In this document: one piece after another, positions 1 through 10,171 of the stretch | Layout: every line of letters starts with the position of its first letter | Numbering within the stretch: position 1 is the first letter of the stretch | Assembly (NCBI GenBank): GCA_947489685.1 | Contig: CANLEM010000005.1 | Coordinates: 124,001 to 188,000 of the forward strand | DNA length: 64,000 bases | From: an uncultured Aquimarina sp. | GTDB lineage: Bacteria; Bacteroidota; Bacteroidia; Flavobacteriales; Flavobacteriaceae | Direction: 5' to 3' | Translations under genes and position numbers: made by a program | Notes under the pieces: generated by a model | What the model saw: only the letters and a program-made list of their open reading frames with translations | Databases searched by the model: none | Told to the model about the DNA's origin: nothing

Positions 1-5
1 CTGCA

Positions 6-1301
6 ATGCTTATTAAAGATGTTCATATTATTGATGTAAAAAGTGGTTCTGTTATAGAAAAACAAAACATAATAATTGATTCGGGGAAGATAAAACGTAT
101 TACCGATACCATTGTAAATCCTGAGGGTTATACTACCGTAATCAATGGTAACCGAAAATACATTATTCCTGGATTGGCCGAAATGCATGCCCATATTCCG
201 CAACCAACAACTTCTCAAAAACGGATAGAAGAAGTATTGTATCTATACCTTTCTAATGGTATCACCACTATAAGGGGGATGTTGGGTCACCCGTCACACC
301 TTATTTTAAGAGAAAAAGCTGAAAATGGTAAAATTCTAAGCCCTAGAATCTTTACATCCAGTCCTTCATTAAACGGAAACTCTATTAAAACTAAGGAAGA
401 AGCTATTGCAAAAGTTACTACTTATAAAAAAGAAGGGTATGATTTTTTAAAAATACACCCTGGAATAAAATTAGAAGTATTTAATCAGGTCGTAACGACT
501 GCAAATGAAGTAGGGATTCCTTTTTCGGGACATGTACCTGTAGATGTTGGAGTCCGTCATGCTCTTAAAAGTAAATATGCTTCTATTGATCATGTAGATG
601 GTTTTTTAGAAGGTCTGGTTCCAGCATCTGAAAATGTAAACCCCGCAGATAATGGTTTCTTTGGGTATAATTTTACTCCGCTAGCAGATGAATCCAAAAT
701 TGATGAATTGGTACAACTAGCAGCAGATAATAAAGTGTGGATCGTTCCAACTCAAAGTCTGTATGAACGATGGTTTGCTCCAATACCTGCGGATACATTG
801 TTGAAAGATCCTGAAATGAAATATATGCCTGCCTCTACATTAGAGAATTGGAAACAAAGAAAAGGGCAATATACAGAGGATAATCCTAACTTTAATGAAG
901 AGCAATGGACTCAATTTAACAAGATCCGAAGAAAATTGATCAAAGAACTACAAGATCATGGTCATGGTATGTTATTAGGATCCGATGCGCCTCAATTATT
1001 TAATGTACCAGGATTTTCAATCCATCATGAGATTGATGGTATGATCAAAACGGGGTCTACTCCTCTTCAAATATTACAATCCGGAACCATAAATCCTGCT
1101 ACTTTTTTTAATAAAGAAGAGGTTTTTGGGCAAGTTAAAGAAGGGTTAGATGCGGATTTAGTCATTTTAAATGCCAATCCCTTAGAGGATATTAAATCAT
1201 TACAACAAATTCATGGGGTTATGGTGAAAGGAATTTGGCAATCTAAAGAGATGATTGATACTAAACTAAAAGAAATAGCGAAAAACGCTGCAAATAACTA
1301 A
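6..1301 (+). CDS. Amidohydrolase family protein (imidazolonepropionase-like), possibly 5'-truncated
   Basis: Metal-dependent hydrolase of the amidohydrolase superfamily; the substrate cannot be read from sequence. The TIM-barrel metal site is visible: the HAH pair at residues 61-63 after a PGLAEM strand, later His residues in GHVP (about 176) and DHVDG (about 196), and the catalytic Asp in GSDAP (about 327). The C-terminal strand region (EGLDADLVILNANPLEDI) is the usual composite-domain ending. No signal peptide is visible, but only five bases precede the first ATG and the codon before it is also open, so the real start may lie outside the window and many Bacteroidota homologues are exported. 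It is followed 68 bases later by an exported S10 peptidase on the same strand. Confidence 0.85.
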   Translation: MLIKDVHIIDVKSGSVIEKQNIIIDSGKIKRITDTIVNPEGYTTVINGNRKYIIPGLAEMHAHIPQPTTSQKRIEEVLYLYLSNGITTIRGMLGHPSHLILREKAENGKILSPRIFTSSPSLNGNSIKTKEEAIAKVTTYKKEGYDFLKIHPGIKLEVFNQVVTTANEVGIPFSGHVPVDVGVRHALKSKYASIDHVDGFLEGLVPASENVNPADNGFFGYNFTPLADESKIDELVQLAADNKVWIVPTQSLYERWFAPIPADTLLKDPEMKYMPASTLENWKQRKGQYTEDNPNFNEEQWTQFNKIRRKLIKELQDHGHGMLLGSDAPQLFNVPGFSIHHEIDGMIKTGSTPLQILQSGTINPATFFNKEEVFGQVKEGLDADLVILNANPLEDIKSLQQIHGVMVKGIWQSKEMIDTKLKEIAKNAANN

Positions 1302-1369
1302 TTTTAATACCCGAAAACTCTATTTGTTTGACCATAGATTGAGTTCGCGTAGATTCTAAATAAAAACAG

Positions 1370-2863
1370 ATGAAAAACATTCTCTTCTTTCTGACCCTAC
1401 TATTTTGTGCTCATGTTAGTATAGCTCAAAAAGTAAAAGTTCCCATTGATACAACTATAGTCACAAATCATACGACTACTATTAAAGGGAAAACAATCCC
1501 TTATAAAGCAACAACTGGTTTTCAGCCTGTATGGGATGAAAATCGCATGCCCATTGCTTCTTTAAGTTATACCTATTATAAGCGTTCAGATATCAAGAAT
1601 GATCAAAACAGACCTTTATTGATATCTTTTAATGGTGGACCGGGATCTGCATCTGTATGGATGCATATTGCCTATACAGGACCTCGAATATTAAAAATAG
1701 ATGAAGAAGGTTTTCCTGTTCAGCCATATGGTATAAAGGCAAACCCCAACTCTGTTTTAGATGTTGCGGATATTGTTTTTGTCAATCCTGTTAACACTGG
1801 GTACTCGAGAATGATCCCGGGAAAAGACGGAAAAATGCCCGATAAAGAACTTTTTTTTGGCGTAAATGCTGATGTTACCTATCTGGCAGAATGGATCAAT
1901 ACTTTTGTGACTAGAAACAATAGATGGCGTTCTCCAAAATATTTGATAGGAGAAAGCTATGGTACAACGCGAGTTTCTGGATTGGCATTAGAATTACAAA
2001 ATCGCCAATGGATGTACCTAAATGGTGTTATATTGGTCTCTCCTACGCAAATAGGTTTTAAGTTCGCCGGTCCGGTAGAAGTTGCCAATAGATTGCCGTA
2101 TTTTGCTGCAGCCGCATGGTATCACAAAATGTTGCCCGCTGAGCTTCAAAACAAAGATTTATTAGAAGTACTTCCAGAAGTTGAGAACTATACGATTAAT
2201 GAATTATTACCTGCAATTGTAAAAAGCGGGTATCTTGATGATGCAAAAAAAGAAGAGGTTATTAATAAAATGGCCTATTATTCGGGATTATCCAAAAGAA
2301 CCATTCGTCAAAACAATCTCGAAGTGCCTAAAAGCTATTTTTGGAAAGATCTTTTAAGAGATCGTGAGGGTTATACCATTGGAAGGTTAGATTCTAGGTA
2401 TAAAGGAATGGATATCAAAGAATCGGGAGGTGAACCCGATTACAATAGCGAGTTAACAGCTTGGTTACATGCCTTTACACCTGCTATAAATTATTATTAC
2501 AGCCAGGAACTAGGTTTTAAAACAGATTTAAAATATAACATGTTCGGACCCGTACAACCTTGGGATCGTAGTAAAGATAACAATACTGGAGAAAATCTTA
2601 GAAAAGCAATGGCCATGAATGCAAATCTACACACCATGATACAATCAGGATATTATGATGGTGCCACGACATATTTTAATGCAAAATATGTAATGTGGCA
2701 ACTTAATGCTAACGGAAAACTAACCGATAGACTAAGTTTTAAAGGATATCGTAGTGGGCATATGATGTATTTAAGAAATGAAGATTTAATACAAGCCAAC
2801 GAAGACATAAGAACTTTTATAATTAAATCATCTACCCATATTAGTAAAGGGTCCAAATATTAA
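1370..2863 (+). CDS. S10 family serine carboxypeptidase-like peptidase, exported
   Basis: Alpha/beta-hydrolase-fold peptidase of family S10, expected to trim C-terminal residues of peptides in the periplasm. An N-terminal signal peptide of about 19 residues ends in a SIAQ site. Family marks are the NGGPGSAS oxyanion-hole segment near residue 88, the nucleophile in GESYG (Ser196), a likely Asp near 430 (YYDGATTY) and the catalytic His in SGHMMY (about 464). At 497 residues it has normal family length. It may be cotranscribed with the amidohydrolase upstream and the DUF3291 gene 18 bases downstream, which would make a small degradative cluster; the substrate is unknown. Confidence 0.9.
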   Translation: MKNILFFLTLLFCAHVSIAQKVKVPIDTTIVTNHTTTIKGKTIPYKATTGFQPVWDENRMPIASLSYTYYKRSDIKNDQNRPLLISFNGGPGSASVWMHIAYTGPRILKIDEEGFPVQPYGIKANPNSVLDVADIVFVNPVNTGYSRMIPGKDGKMPDKELFFGVNADVTYLAEWINTFVTRNNRWRSPKYLIGESYGTTRVSGLALELQNRQWMYLNGVILVSPTQIGFKFAGPVEVANRLPYFAAAAWYHKMLPAELQNKDLLEVLPEVENYTINELLPAIVKSGYLDDAKKEEVINKMAYYSGLSKRTIRQNNLEVPKSYFWKDLLRDREGYTIGRLDSRYKGMDIKESGGEPDYNSELTAWLHAFTPAINYYYSQELGFKTDLKYNMFGPVQPWDRSKDNNTGENLRKAMAMNANLHTMIQSGYYDGATTYFNAKYVMWQLNANGKLTDRLSFKGYRSGHMMYLRNEDLIQANEDIRTFIIKSSTHISKGSKY

Positions 2864-2881
2864 TCAAACAAATAAACTATT

Positions 2882-3346
2882 ATGCATCTAGCTCAGGTAA
2901 ATATTGCAGAAATGATAGCTCCTATAAACGATCCGGTTATGGCAGGATTTGTAAATAACCTTGATCGCATTAATGCATTAGCAGAAGAAAGTAATGGTTT
3001 TGTATGGCGATTAAAAGGAGATGAAGGTAATGCTACAGCCATTAGAGTATTTGAGTATGATTTTCTTATCATTAATATGTCTGTTTGGGAAGACATAGAT
3101 ACCTTGTTTGATTTTACTTACAAAACTGCTCATGTCGAAATCCTAAAACGCAAAAAAGAGTGGTTCCATCATATGAAAAATATGCATATGGCTTTCTGGT
3201 ATGTAGAAAATGGGCATCACCCTACCCCTCTGGAAGCTAAATTGAGGTTAGAGTATATTCGTAAGCATGGAGAGACACCTTATGCGTTTACATTTAAAAG
3301 TAGATTTTCGATTGAAGAATTAAAATCATATGAACCTAAAAGTTAA
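2882..3346 (+). CDS. DUF3291 domain-containing protein
   Basis: A 154-residue cytoplasmic protein without signal peptide or membrane segment. The start (MHLAQVNIAEM), the middle (SNGFVWRLKGDEGNA) and the segment WFHHMKNMHMAFWYV match the DUF3291 pattern, a ferredoxin-like fold related to antibiotic biosynthesis monooxygenases. Its biochemical role is not established in any species I know of. The gene follows the S10 peptidase by 18 bases and is probably read through from it, but nothing else links the two functionally. Confidence 0.8.
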   Translation: MHLAQVNIAEMIAPINDPVMAGFVNNLDRINALAEESNGFVWRLKGDEGNATAIRVFEYDFLIINMSVWEDIDTLFDFTYKTAHVEILKRKKEWFHHMKNMHMAFWYVENGHHPTPLEAKLRLEYIRKHGETPYAFTFKSRFSIEELKSYEPKS

Positions 3347-3360
3347 ACACTATTATATAT

Positions 3361-3951
3361 ATGTGCCCTTATTGCTGTAAAATACGATATTACATAACTC
3401 TTATAGGTATAATCCTAACCACGAACATATATGGGCAAACAAAGTTTGAACGAGAGTATCGCATCAAAGTAGAAAATGTTCCACAAGAAGCTAAAGATTT
3501 TACTGATCTCTGTTTCTTGAATCAAAAAATAAAATGGTATGCAGAAGAAAGTCATGAAGGAAATACAATTGAGGCAAAAACACTTTATCATAAGCATAAA
3601 TATAGTATCGAATTTACAACTAGTGGTGATATCCAGGATGTAGAAAAAGAAATAAAATTTGGTAATTTAAATCCTGAACATAAAAGCAAAATAATGTATA
3701 CGTTAGAAAAGCTTTTTAGTAAATACAAAATTATTAAAACTCAAATCCAATGGAAAGCTGATAATGATGTTTTGATTTCTCTTATTAAAGAGGGACATAC
3801 TAATAAACAATATTCTTTGCATTATGAGATCGTTCTCAAAGGAAAAAAGGAAAAAGGATATCGTATATATGAAGTATTATGTACTCCTAATGGGGAGATG
3901 ATTAAAATTCTAGAAATTGTACAACGAAATAGTGATAATATGCAATTCTAA
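3361..3951 (+). CDS. Exported protein of unknown function
   Basis: Not recognised. The first 26 residues form a hydrophobic signal (ITLIGIILTTNIYGQ) ending at a plausible cleavage site, preceded by an unusual Cys-rich start (MCPYCCK). The mature part of about 170 residues is Lys/Glu-rich with alternating charged and hydrophobic stretches (EIKFGNL, TQIQWKAD, SLHYEIVLKG), which suggests a beta-sheet periplasmic domain of PepSY-like size. It lies 14 bases after the DUF3291 gene and 29 bases before a DUF2490 barrel gene, so an envelope role beside that barrel is possible but unproven. Confidence 0.6.
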   Translation: MCPYCCKIRYYITLIGIILTTNIYGQTKFEREYRIKVENVPQEAKDFTDLCFLNQKIKWYAEESHEGNTIEAKTLYHKHKYSIEFTTSGDIQDVEKEIKFGNLNPEHKSKIMYTLEKLFSKYKIIKTQIQWKADNDVLISLIKEGHTNKQYSLHYEIVLKGKKEKGYRIYEVLCTPNGEMIKILEIVQRNSDNMQF

Positions 3952-3980
3952 GATTAAGGCCATCTTTTATTTCTATATGT

Positions 3981-4676
3981 ATGAAAAACATCTTTTTCAT
4001 TTTTTTCGTAATCCTTAGTTATTGCACAATACAAGCGCAAAGCGAATTCTCTTCAGGTTTATTACCAGGTATTAGGGTGTCAGCCAAAATATCAGATCAA
4101 TTCAAATGGATTAACAGTATACAATCCCGACAAATTTTTATAGATAATACTAAAGAAAAATCTCTTGATTACGAATATATACTTACCGATATTTCTTCTT
4201 TATTTTCTATTAAAGTAGGAGCTCACGGAATTTTTAATATAGGGTATTTGATACGTTTGCAAGATGGTACAGCAATTCATCGAAGTATTCAACAATATAA
4301 CCTGGTTCAAGATTTTGAAAGATTACGAATTGGGCATCGATTTGCCACAGATCAAACTTTTAATATCGCTATACCTCCCCAATATAGATTACGATACAAA
4401 ATATCACTAGAAAAACCATTGGCTGGAAATAAAGTTGATCCTAAAGAATTTTACTTAAAACTTGGTAATGAATACTTGGGTATCTACCAAAGTAATGAGG
4501 TGACATTAGAAATCAGAGTTCTTCCATTTATAGGATATGAAATTAATCATAAAAACAAAATAGAACTAGGAATAGATTATCGTTTAAGTGATTTTTTAGA
4601 TTCAGGGTCAGAAAACGACATGTGGCTAAGTATCAACTGGTTTTATGCTATTAGCATGAGAAGTAAGTCAAAATAA
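3981..4676 (+). CDS. DUF2490 family outer-membrane beta-barrel protein
   Basis: A 231-residue protein with a signal peptide (cleavage near IQAQ) followed by repeated amphipathic beta-strands. The RVSAKISDQFKWINSIQSRQ opening, the GHRFATDQTF segment and the terminal strand WLSINWFYAISM fit DUF2490, small barrels common in Bacteroidota whose transport or structural role is unknown. A second DUF2490 gene occurs in this window at 21591. The gene closes the cluster that starts with the exported peptidase; about 100 bases separate it from the pirin gene. Confidence 0.75.
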   Translation: MKNIFFIFFVILSYCTIQAQSEFSSGLLPGIRVSAKISDQFKWINSIQSRQIFIDNTKEKSLDYEYILTDISSLFSIKVGAHGIFNIGYLIRLQDGTAIHRSIQQYNLVQDFERLRIGHRFATDQTFNIAIPPQYRLRYKISLEKPLAGNKVDPKEFYLKLGNEYLGIYQSNEVTLEIRVLPFIGYEINHKNKIELGIDYRLSDFLDSGSENDMWLSINWFYAISMRSKSK

Positions 4677-4781
4677 AATTTATACGAGATCATAATTTAT
4701 ATAAGTTCATGTTATTAACTAGGTTTTAAGAGGGAAAGAAGAATTAAATCTATATTTTAGGTAAGTTTTATGTAATCAATT

Positions 4782-5792
4782 ATGGCAGCAATTATTAAAA
4801 TCAAACCTTTAGGTTTTCCTTGGGAAACCAGTGACCCTTTTCTTTTCTGTGCTTATCATGAGGACCATTACCCTAAGGGTAATCAAACTCTTGGACCGGC
4901 TGTTTCATTAGCAGGTCGTAATCTTGGGCAAGATTTTGTGCTTAAGGATGGATGGCGTATGTATCACGGCACTAAAGTTCCAGGATTTCCAGCACATCCG
5001 CATCGTGGTTTCGAAACTGTAACTATTGCTCAAAAAGGATTGGTAGATCACTCAGATTCATTGGGAGCTGCAGGTAGATTTGGGAATGGTGATGTACAAT
5101 GGATGACGGCCGGTAAAGGGGTACAACATTCAGAAATGTTCCCTTTGCTTCATGAGGATAAAGAAAATCCATTTTTGTTATTTCAAATATGGCTTAATCT
5201 TCCAAGAGATAAAAAAATGGTTCCTCCTCATTTCAAAATGTTATGGAGTGAAGAAATACCTAAAATATCCATTAAAGATGATCATGATAATATAACCGAA
5301 ATCACTTTAATAGCGGGCTCATTAGATCAACACAAAGCTTCTGCTCCTGCTCCAAACTCTTGGGCCAAAAATACAGACAATGAAGTTGCCATATGGACAA
5401 TAAAAATGGCCCCCAATGCTTCTTATTCTTTACCTACAGCTTCTGAAGGCATAAATAGATCTTTATATTTTTTTAAAGGCAAAGAGCTCTTTTCTGAGGG
5501 TTATACCGTACCCGTTAATCATGAAATCATTCTTAATGCTAATAAAGAAATAACAATTACAAACGGAGATACAGCATCGCATTTGTTATTACTACAAGGC
5601 AAACCTATCAATGAACCGGTAGTTAAACAAGGACCTTTTGTAATGAATACCCAAATGGAGATCAGAGAAGCAATCCATGAATATCAACAAACCGAATTTG
5701 GAGGGTGGCCTTGGCCAAGTTACGATCACGTTCATGATAAGTCAAAGGGCAGGTTTGCGCTCTATCCCGATGGAACCGAAATAACAAAGTAA
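4782..5792 (+). CDS. Pirin family protein
   Basis: Bicupin of the pirin family, 336 residues, cytoplasmic. The N-terminal cupin carries the metal-binding marks AHPHRGFET and GKGVQHSEM, giving the three His and one Glu that hold iron in pirins; some bacterial members are quercetin dioxygenases, others bind regulatory partners. The C-terminal cupin domain (about 200-300) is degenerate as usual. A tail of WPWPSYDHVHDKSKGRF is typical of the longer Bacteroidota group. The gene stands alone between a barrel gene and the hybrid kinase pair; activity cannot be told from sequence. Confidence 0.9.
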   Translation: MAAIIKIKPLGFPWETSDPFLFCAYHEDHYPKGNQTLGPAVSLAGRNLGQDFVLKDGWRMYHGTKVPGFPAHPHRGFETVTIAQKGLVDHSDSLGAAGRFGNGDVQWMTAGKGVQHSEMFPLLHEDKENPFLLFQIWLNLPRDKKMVPPHFKMLWSEEIPKISIKDDHDNITEITLIAGSLDQHKASAPAPNSWAKNTDNEVAIWTIKMAPNASYSLPTASEGINRSLYFFKGKELFSEGYTVPVNHEIILNANKEITITNGDTASHLLLLQGKPINEPVVKQGPFVMNTQMEIREAIHEYQQTEFGGWPWPSYDHVHDKSKGRFALYPDGTEITK

Positions 5793-5883
5793 ATTTTCAC
5801 AAAAAAATTATTCATATCTTTAAAAACAATGAAAGTTATTATTAGTTCCTTTCTCGCGTAGGAAAACTGTACCATAGCATCTA

Positions 5884-7935
5884 ATGAAAAAATCTTTTCT
5901 TTTGTCATTATTATTTCTGGGATTGTTATGGTCCTGTTCCAAAGAAAATATTCTTACCGAATCCGAACGTGAATGGCTAAAAGAAAATGATCATATTACT
6001 GTTGCTTTATTTCCTTATTATCCTCCCTATCAGTTTATAAATCACGATAATTCTATAGAAGGTATTTTTATAGAATATTTGGATTTAATTGAGGAAAAAA
6101 CTGAACATAAATTCAAACGAAAATATTACTCTAATTGGTCCATAGAGCTTCAGGAAGCAAAAGATAAAAAAGTAGACATCCTTTTTGAAATACAAGAAAC
6201 CAAGAATCGCAAGCAATACTTAACATTTTATTCCAAAACATTTGAATCCAAGCATGTAATTGTAAGTAGAAAAAATTCTTTTAAAGGAAGTAAAATTAAA
6301 GATCTTCAAAATGCACAAATTGTTGTTCCAAAGGATTATGCTATTACAGAAAACTTAAAGCGCCTATACCCTCAATTAAGTATCTATGAAGAAGTTAATG
6401 ACATAACCTGCTTACAAAAATTAAATGCGGGTCAATATGATGTGTTTATAGGCCCAAAAGCAGTAGTTAACTATTTAATAAAAAATAAGAACCTCTCCAA
6501 TTTAACTATTGATTCGGAAACCAATTTAACCTATAAACCAGGGATTGCCGTTGATAAGAATAATAAAATTTTAAACAGCATTATTAACAAAGCCATCAGC
6601 GACATTTCTACCACCGAAAATCAAAACATTATTGAACGTTGGTTATTTAAAGAAACTAAACCTTATTACAAAAATTCGAAGTTTATAATTCTTCTGGTTT
6701 TATCTGTATTGATACTTTTAATTATTTCAATAGGCATAAATTTTTATTTAGGCTTTATCGTAAAACAAAGAACAAAAGAGTTAAGAGGTGCCAAAGAAAG
6801 TTCTGAAAAAGATAATAATCTCAAATCTGCTTTTATTAACAATGTATCTCATGAAATTAGAAGCCCTATGAATGGAATCATTGGTTTTTCAAAACTTCTG
6901 GATGAACCCAAAATAACCCCCAAAGAAAAAAGAAAATATACCGATAACATTATTCAAAGTTGCAAGCAACTTATTACCAATATGGATAATATACTCGAAG
7001 TGTCAAAACTTCAAACAAAACAAGTATCTCTTAATCCAGAACCTACTGATTTATTTGATGTGTTTGCTACTATCCTATCTCTTTTTGAAAGGAAAGCTCA
7101 AAATAAGGGGATTGATCTTATCTTAAACAATACCATTGACAAAAATAAACGATTGGTCGTTATTGATAAATCTAAACTCATAAAAACTGTTGGAGGTATT
7201 CTTGAAAATTCTATAAAATTTACAGAAAAAGGCGCCATTCTCATTTCGGGGTCAATACAAAATTCATCATTAGTTGTTTCTGTTAGAGACTCGGGAATAG
7301 GTATCCCATCCAAAGATCAACGTATCTTATTTAAAAGTTTTGCAAAGTCAGAAAATCAAATTTCGAAAAAATACGGAGGATTAGGATTGGGGTTAACCAT
7401 TGCAAAAAAAAATACTGATTTAATGAACGGAGAATTATCTCTTTCTTCTATCGAAAATCAAGGCACAACATTTAGACTAGAGCTCCCCTATACTAAAATA
7501 AAGCAAACAAATAATAAAATAGTTTCTAATGAAATCCATATAAAAGAGCAATTAAAGGAACATATTATATTGATCGCTGAAGATGGCGATGTGAATTTTT
7601 TGTTTCTCAAAACAATCTTAACCAAAATAGAAGGATATAATTTTAGTATATATCGAGCCAAAAACGGTAAGGAAGCGGTATCCTTTTGTAAAGAACACAA
7701 AAACATTGATCTTGTCTTAATGGATATAAAAATGCCAGAAATGAATGGTTATCAAGCTACTGCACTTATTAAAGAAATAGAGCCAAAACTTCCGGTCATT
7801 GCGCAAACTGCTTACTCTACAAAAGAAGATATTCAAAATGCATATGCCGCCGGGTGTGATGACTTTATTTCTAAGCCTGTTGACCCTAAAATTCTTAAAC
7901 CTATATTACAAAAATACCTTGTAGCTAAATATTAA
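5884..7935 (+). CDS. Hybrid histidine kinase with solute-binding-protein sensor (first of tandem pair)
   Basis: A one-protein phosphorelay. The N-terminal lipobox-like signal ends at WSCSKEN, then a family 3 solute-binding domain (about 25-255) that would sense a small ligand in the periplasm, one transmembrane helix (about 263-290), a HisKA domain with His323 in VSHEIRSP, an HATPase domain with N box (ENSIKFTEKG), DSGIGIP and GLGLGLTIAKK, and a C-terminal receiver with Asp614 in LVLMDIKMP and conserved Lys in SKPVD. No DNA-binding output domain is attached. The next gene is a close paralogue of nearly the same length and layout, evidently a tandem duplication. A TATCTTTA -7-like element lies about 60 bases before the start. 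Confidence 0.92.
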   Translation: MKKSFLLSLLFLGLLWSCSKENILTESEREWLKENDHITVALFPYYPPYQFINHDNSIEGIFIEYLDLIEEKTEHKFKRKYYSNWSIELQEAKDKKVDILFEIQETKNRKQYLTFYSKTFESKHVIVSRKNSFKGSKIKDLQNAQIVVPKDYAITENLKRLYPQLSIYEEVNDITCLQKLNAGQYDVFIGPKAVVNYLIKNKNLSNLTIDSETNLTYKPGIAVDKNNKILNSIINKAISDISTTENQNIIERWLFKETKPYYKNSKFIILLVLSVLILLIISIGINFYLGFIVKQRTKELRGAKESSEKDNNLKSAFINNVSHEIRSPMNGIIGFSKLLDEPKITPKEKRKYTDNIIQSCKQLITNMDNILEVSKLQTKQVSLNPEPTDLFDVFATILSLFERKAQNKGIDLILNNTIDKNKRLVVIDKSKLIKTVGGILENSIKFTEKGAILISGSIQNSSLVVSVRDSGIGIPSKDQRILFKSFAKSENQISKKYGGLGLGLTIAKKNTDLMNGELSLSSIENQGTTFRLELPYTKIKQTNNKIVSNEIHIKEQLKEHIILIAEDGDVNFLFLKTILTKIEGYNFSIYRAKNGKEAVSFCKEHKNIDLVLMDIKMPEMNGYQATALIKEIEPKLPVIAQTAYSTKEDIQNAYAAGCDDFISKPVDPKILKPILQKYLVAKY

Positions 7936-8027
7936 ATACAAACCTGACTACCAGTCTACAATGCTAAAATATTTTGGGTTTATATTAGATTGTGTACGAT
8001 ATATTCATAAAATTAGAATCTCGTTTT

Positions 8028-8059
8028 TTTGAAAGTATAACTATTAAATAGTATCTTTA
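8028..8059 (+). promoter_or_regulatory. Putative Bacteroidota-type promoter of the second hybrid kinase
   Basis: TTTG at 8028-8031 and TATCTTTA at 8052-8059, separated by 20 bases, resemble the -33 TTTG / -7 TAnnTTTG promoter of this phylum (last base differs). It sits 42 bases before the start codon, so the second kinase gene can be transcribed independently of the first. Confidence 0.45.
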
Positions 8060-8101
8060 ATAGAGGAAGGGAAAAAGTAAGGAGTTAATTAATCTAAAAT
8101 T

Positions 8102-10171
8102 ATGTCCAAAACATTACGACTTACTTTTATCATTACGATATTATCTATTTGGTTTTTTTCTTGTTCAAAACCTTCATCTCCGCTTACTCAAGAAGAAAAA
8201 GAATGGCTTCGCAATAATGACAGCATATCTGTAGCTTTCTTCCCTTATTATGCCCCGTATCAATTTATTAATGACAATAATCAAATTGATGGAATACTCA
8301 TTGACTATATAAATCTTATAGAAGAAAAAATAGATCATAAATTTGAAAAGAGGTTATATGTTAACTGGGAAAGATTGTTAAATGATGCAAAAAATAATGA
8401 GGTTGATATTGTTTCAGAAATACAACAAACATCAGAACGAGATACATACTTAAATTTCTATGCACAACTTTTTAAATCAAGTCATACTATAGTTATCAGA
8501 AAAGACAATGATTTTGGGTCTAAAATTGAAAATTATTATGATAAAACAGTTACGGTCCCTAAAGACTATGCTATTCATGAAATACTCGAACAAAAAGAAA
8601 AAGGCCTGCGGATAGTAACAGAAATTGATGACCTCACCTGTTTAAAACAAGTAAGTAATGGTACATATGATGCATATATTGGCCCAAAAGCAGTAAGCAA
8701 CTATCTTATAAAAACCGAAAATCTGGACAATTTAAAGATTGTTGCAGAAACCAAGTATAACTATGCCCCGAGTATTGCGGTTCAAAAAAACAACAGCGTT
8801 TTAAACCAAATTATTGCCAAAATAGATAATAGCATTAGCGATAAAGAGAAAAAGGTAATTTTCGATAATTGGTTGTATCATGAAATAGTTCCATTTTATA
8901 AACAGGCAAATTTTTGGATTTTGCTTTCGGTAATTATTTTACTTTTCTTGATAGCCATACTGCTTCTAAATAAGTACCTTAAATATCTAATTAAACGTAA
9001 GACCAAAGAGCTTAAAATAGCCAAAGAAAATGCCGAAGAGAGTAACAAACTAAAAACAGCATTTATTCATAATATATCTCATGAAGTAAGAACTCCTATG
9101 AATGGGATTATTGGTTTTTCAGAACTACTTAATGATCCCGAAATTACTCCCGATAAGCAAAAAGAATACTCCAAAATTATTATCGACAGTAGTAATCAAC
9201 TCATTACTATTATTGACGATATCATCGAAATATCAAGATTGCAGACCAATCAAGTAAAATTACATTTAGAAGAAGTGAATTTTAATGAATTATTGCAATT
9301 ATTATTTTCTAAATTTCAGAGTAAAGCCATACTTAAAAATATAGCTATACATCTCGACAATAAACTCACCGATGAAGAAGGAACGATTCTTATGGATCGA
9401 TCAAAATTGAACAAAATTTTATCTAATTTAATCGATAATGCAATCAAGTTTACGAAAAAAGGGATCGTTGAGATTTCTACCCAAATCAAAGACGATTTTT
9501 TAGTAATAAGTATTCGAGATACAGGAATAGGTATCAAATCCGAGGATCAAGAAATTATATTTAGAAATTTTTCTCAATCCGAAAAAGAAGTCACCAAAAG
9601 TTATGATGGCCTAGGTCTTGGGTTATCCATTGCTCAAAAAAATGCTCAATTAATTAAAGGAGCTATTTCATTTACATCTACCCTTAACAAGGGATCTAAT
9701 TTTATCCTAACTGTGCCATATCATCCTATTTTTGACCCTAACAAAGACACTGCTATTGTGGCTTCTGAAAATTCTAAACAAAATCCTATTAAACAAGTTG
9801 TATTAATCGTCGAAGATGGGGATATCAATTTTCTATTCTTAAAAACGGTTTTATTAAAAATGACAGGATATAAATTTGTAATCCATCGTGCAGAAAATGG
9901 AAAACAAGCAGTCGATATTTGTGAAGACAATGAAAATATTGATTTAATTCTTATGGATATCAGGATGCCCGTAATGGATGGTTATACCGCTACAAAACGG
10001 ATTAAAAAAATCAGGCCAAAACTTCCAATAATTGCCCAAACGGCATATTCTACAGAAGAAGATATACAAAAAGCCTTGGATGCGGGTTGCGATGATTTTG
10101 TTTCAAAACCTGTAGATCGTAAAATATTAAGACCTATTATTGGTAAATATTTTTCTGTTTTTTCTAAATAA
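8102..10171 (+). CDS. Hybrid histidine kinase with solute-binding-protein sensor (second of tandem pair)
   Basis: Same architecture as the kinase upstream: lipobox-like signal (WFFSCSKP), family 3 solute-binding domain, one membrane helix near 275-297, HisKA with His327 in ISHEVRTP, HATPase with DNAIKFTKKG, DTGIGIK and GLGLGLSIAQK, and a receiver domain with Asp619 in LILMDIRMP. Long identical blocks (PYYAPYQFIN versus PYYPPYQFIN, SNYLIK, AQTAYST, AGCDDF) show recent duplication, while the sensor domains have diverged more than the kinase core, suggesting different ligands. Its stop codon overlaps the next start by one base, so it is translationally linked to the DUF1853 gene. Confidence 0.92.
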   Translation: MSKTLRLTFIITILSIWFFSCSKPSSPLTQEEKEWLRNNDSISVAFFPYYAPYQFINDNNQIDGILIDYINLIEEKIDHKFEKRLYVNWERLLNDAKNNEVDIVSEIQQTSERDTYLNFYAQLFKSSHTIVIRKDNDFGSKIENYYDKTVTVPKDYAIHEILEQKEKGLRIVTEIDDLTCLKQVSNGTYDAYIGPKAVSNYLIKTENLDNLKIVAETKYNYAPSIAVQKNNSVLNQIIAKIDNSISDKEKKVIFDNWLYHEIVPFYKQANFWILLSVIILLFLIAILLLNKYLKYLIKRKTKELKIAKENAEESNKLKTAFIHNISHEVRTPMNGIIGFSELLNDPEITPDKQKEYSKIIIDSSNQLITIIDDIIEISRLQTNQVKLHLEEVNFNELLQLLFSKFQSKAILKNIAIHLDNKLTDEEGTILMDRSKLNKILSNLIDNAIKFTKKGIVEISTQIKDDFLVISIRDTGIGIKSEDQEIIFRNFSQSEKEVTKSYDGLGLGLSIAQKNAQLIKGAISFTSTLNKGSNFILTVPYHPIFDPNKDTAIVASENSKQNPIKQVVLIVEDGDINFLFLKTVLLKMTGYKFVIHRAENGKQAVDICEDNENIDLILMDIRMPVMDGYTATKRIKKIRPKLPIIAQTAYSTEEDIQKALDAGCDDFVSKPVDRKILRPIIGKYFSVFSK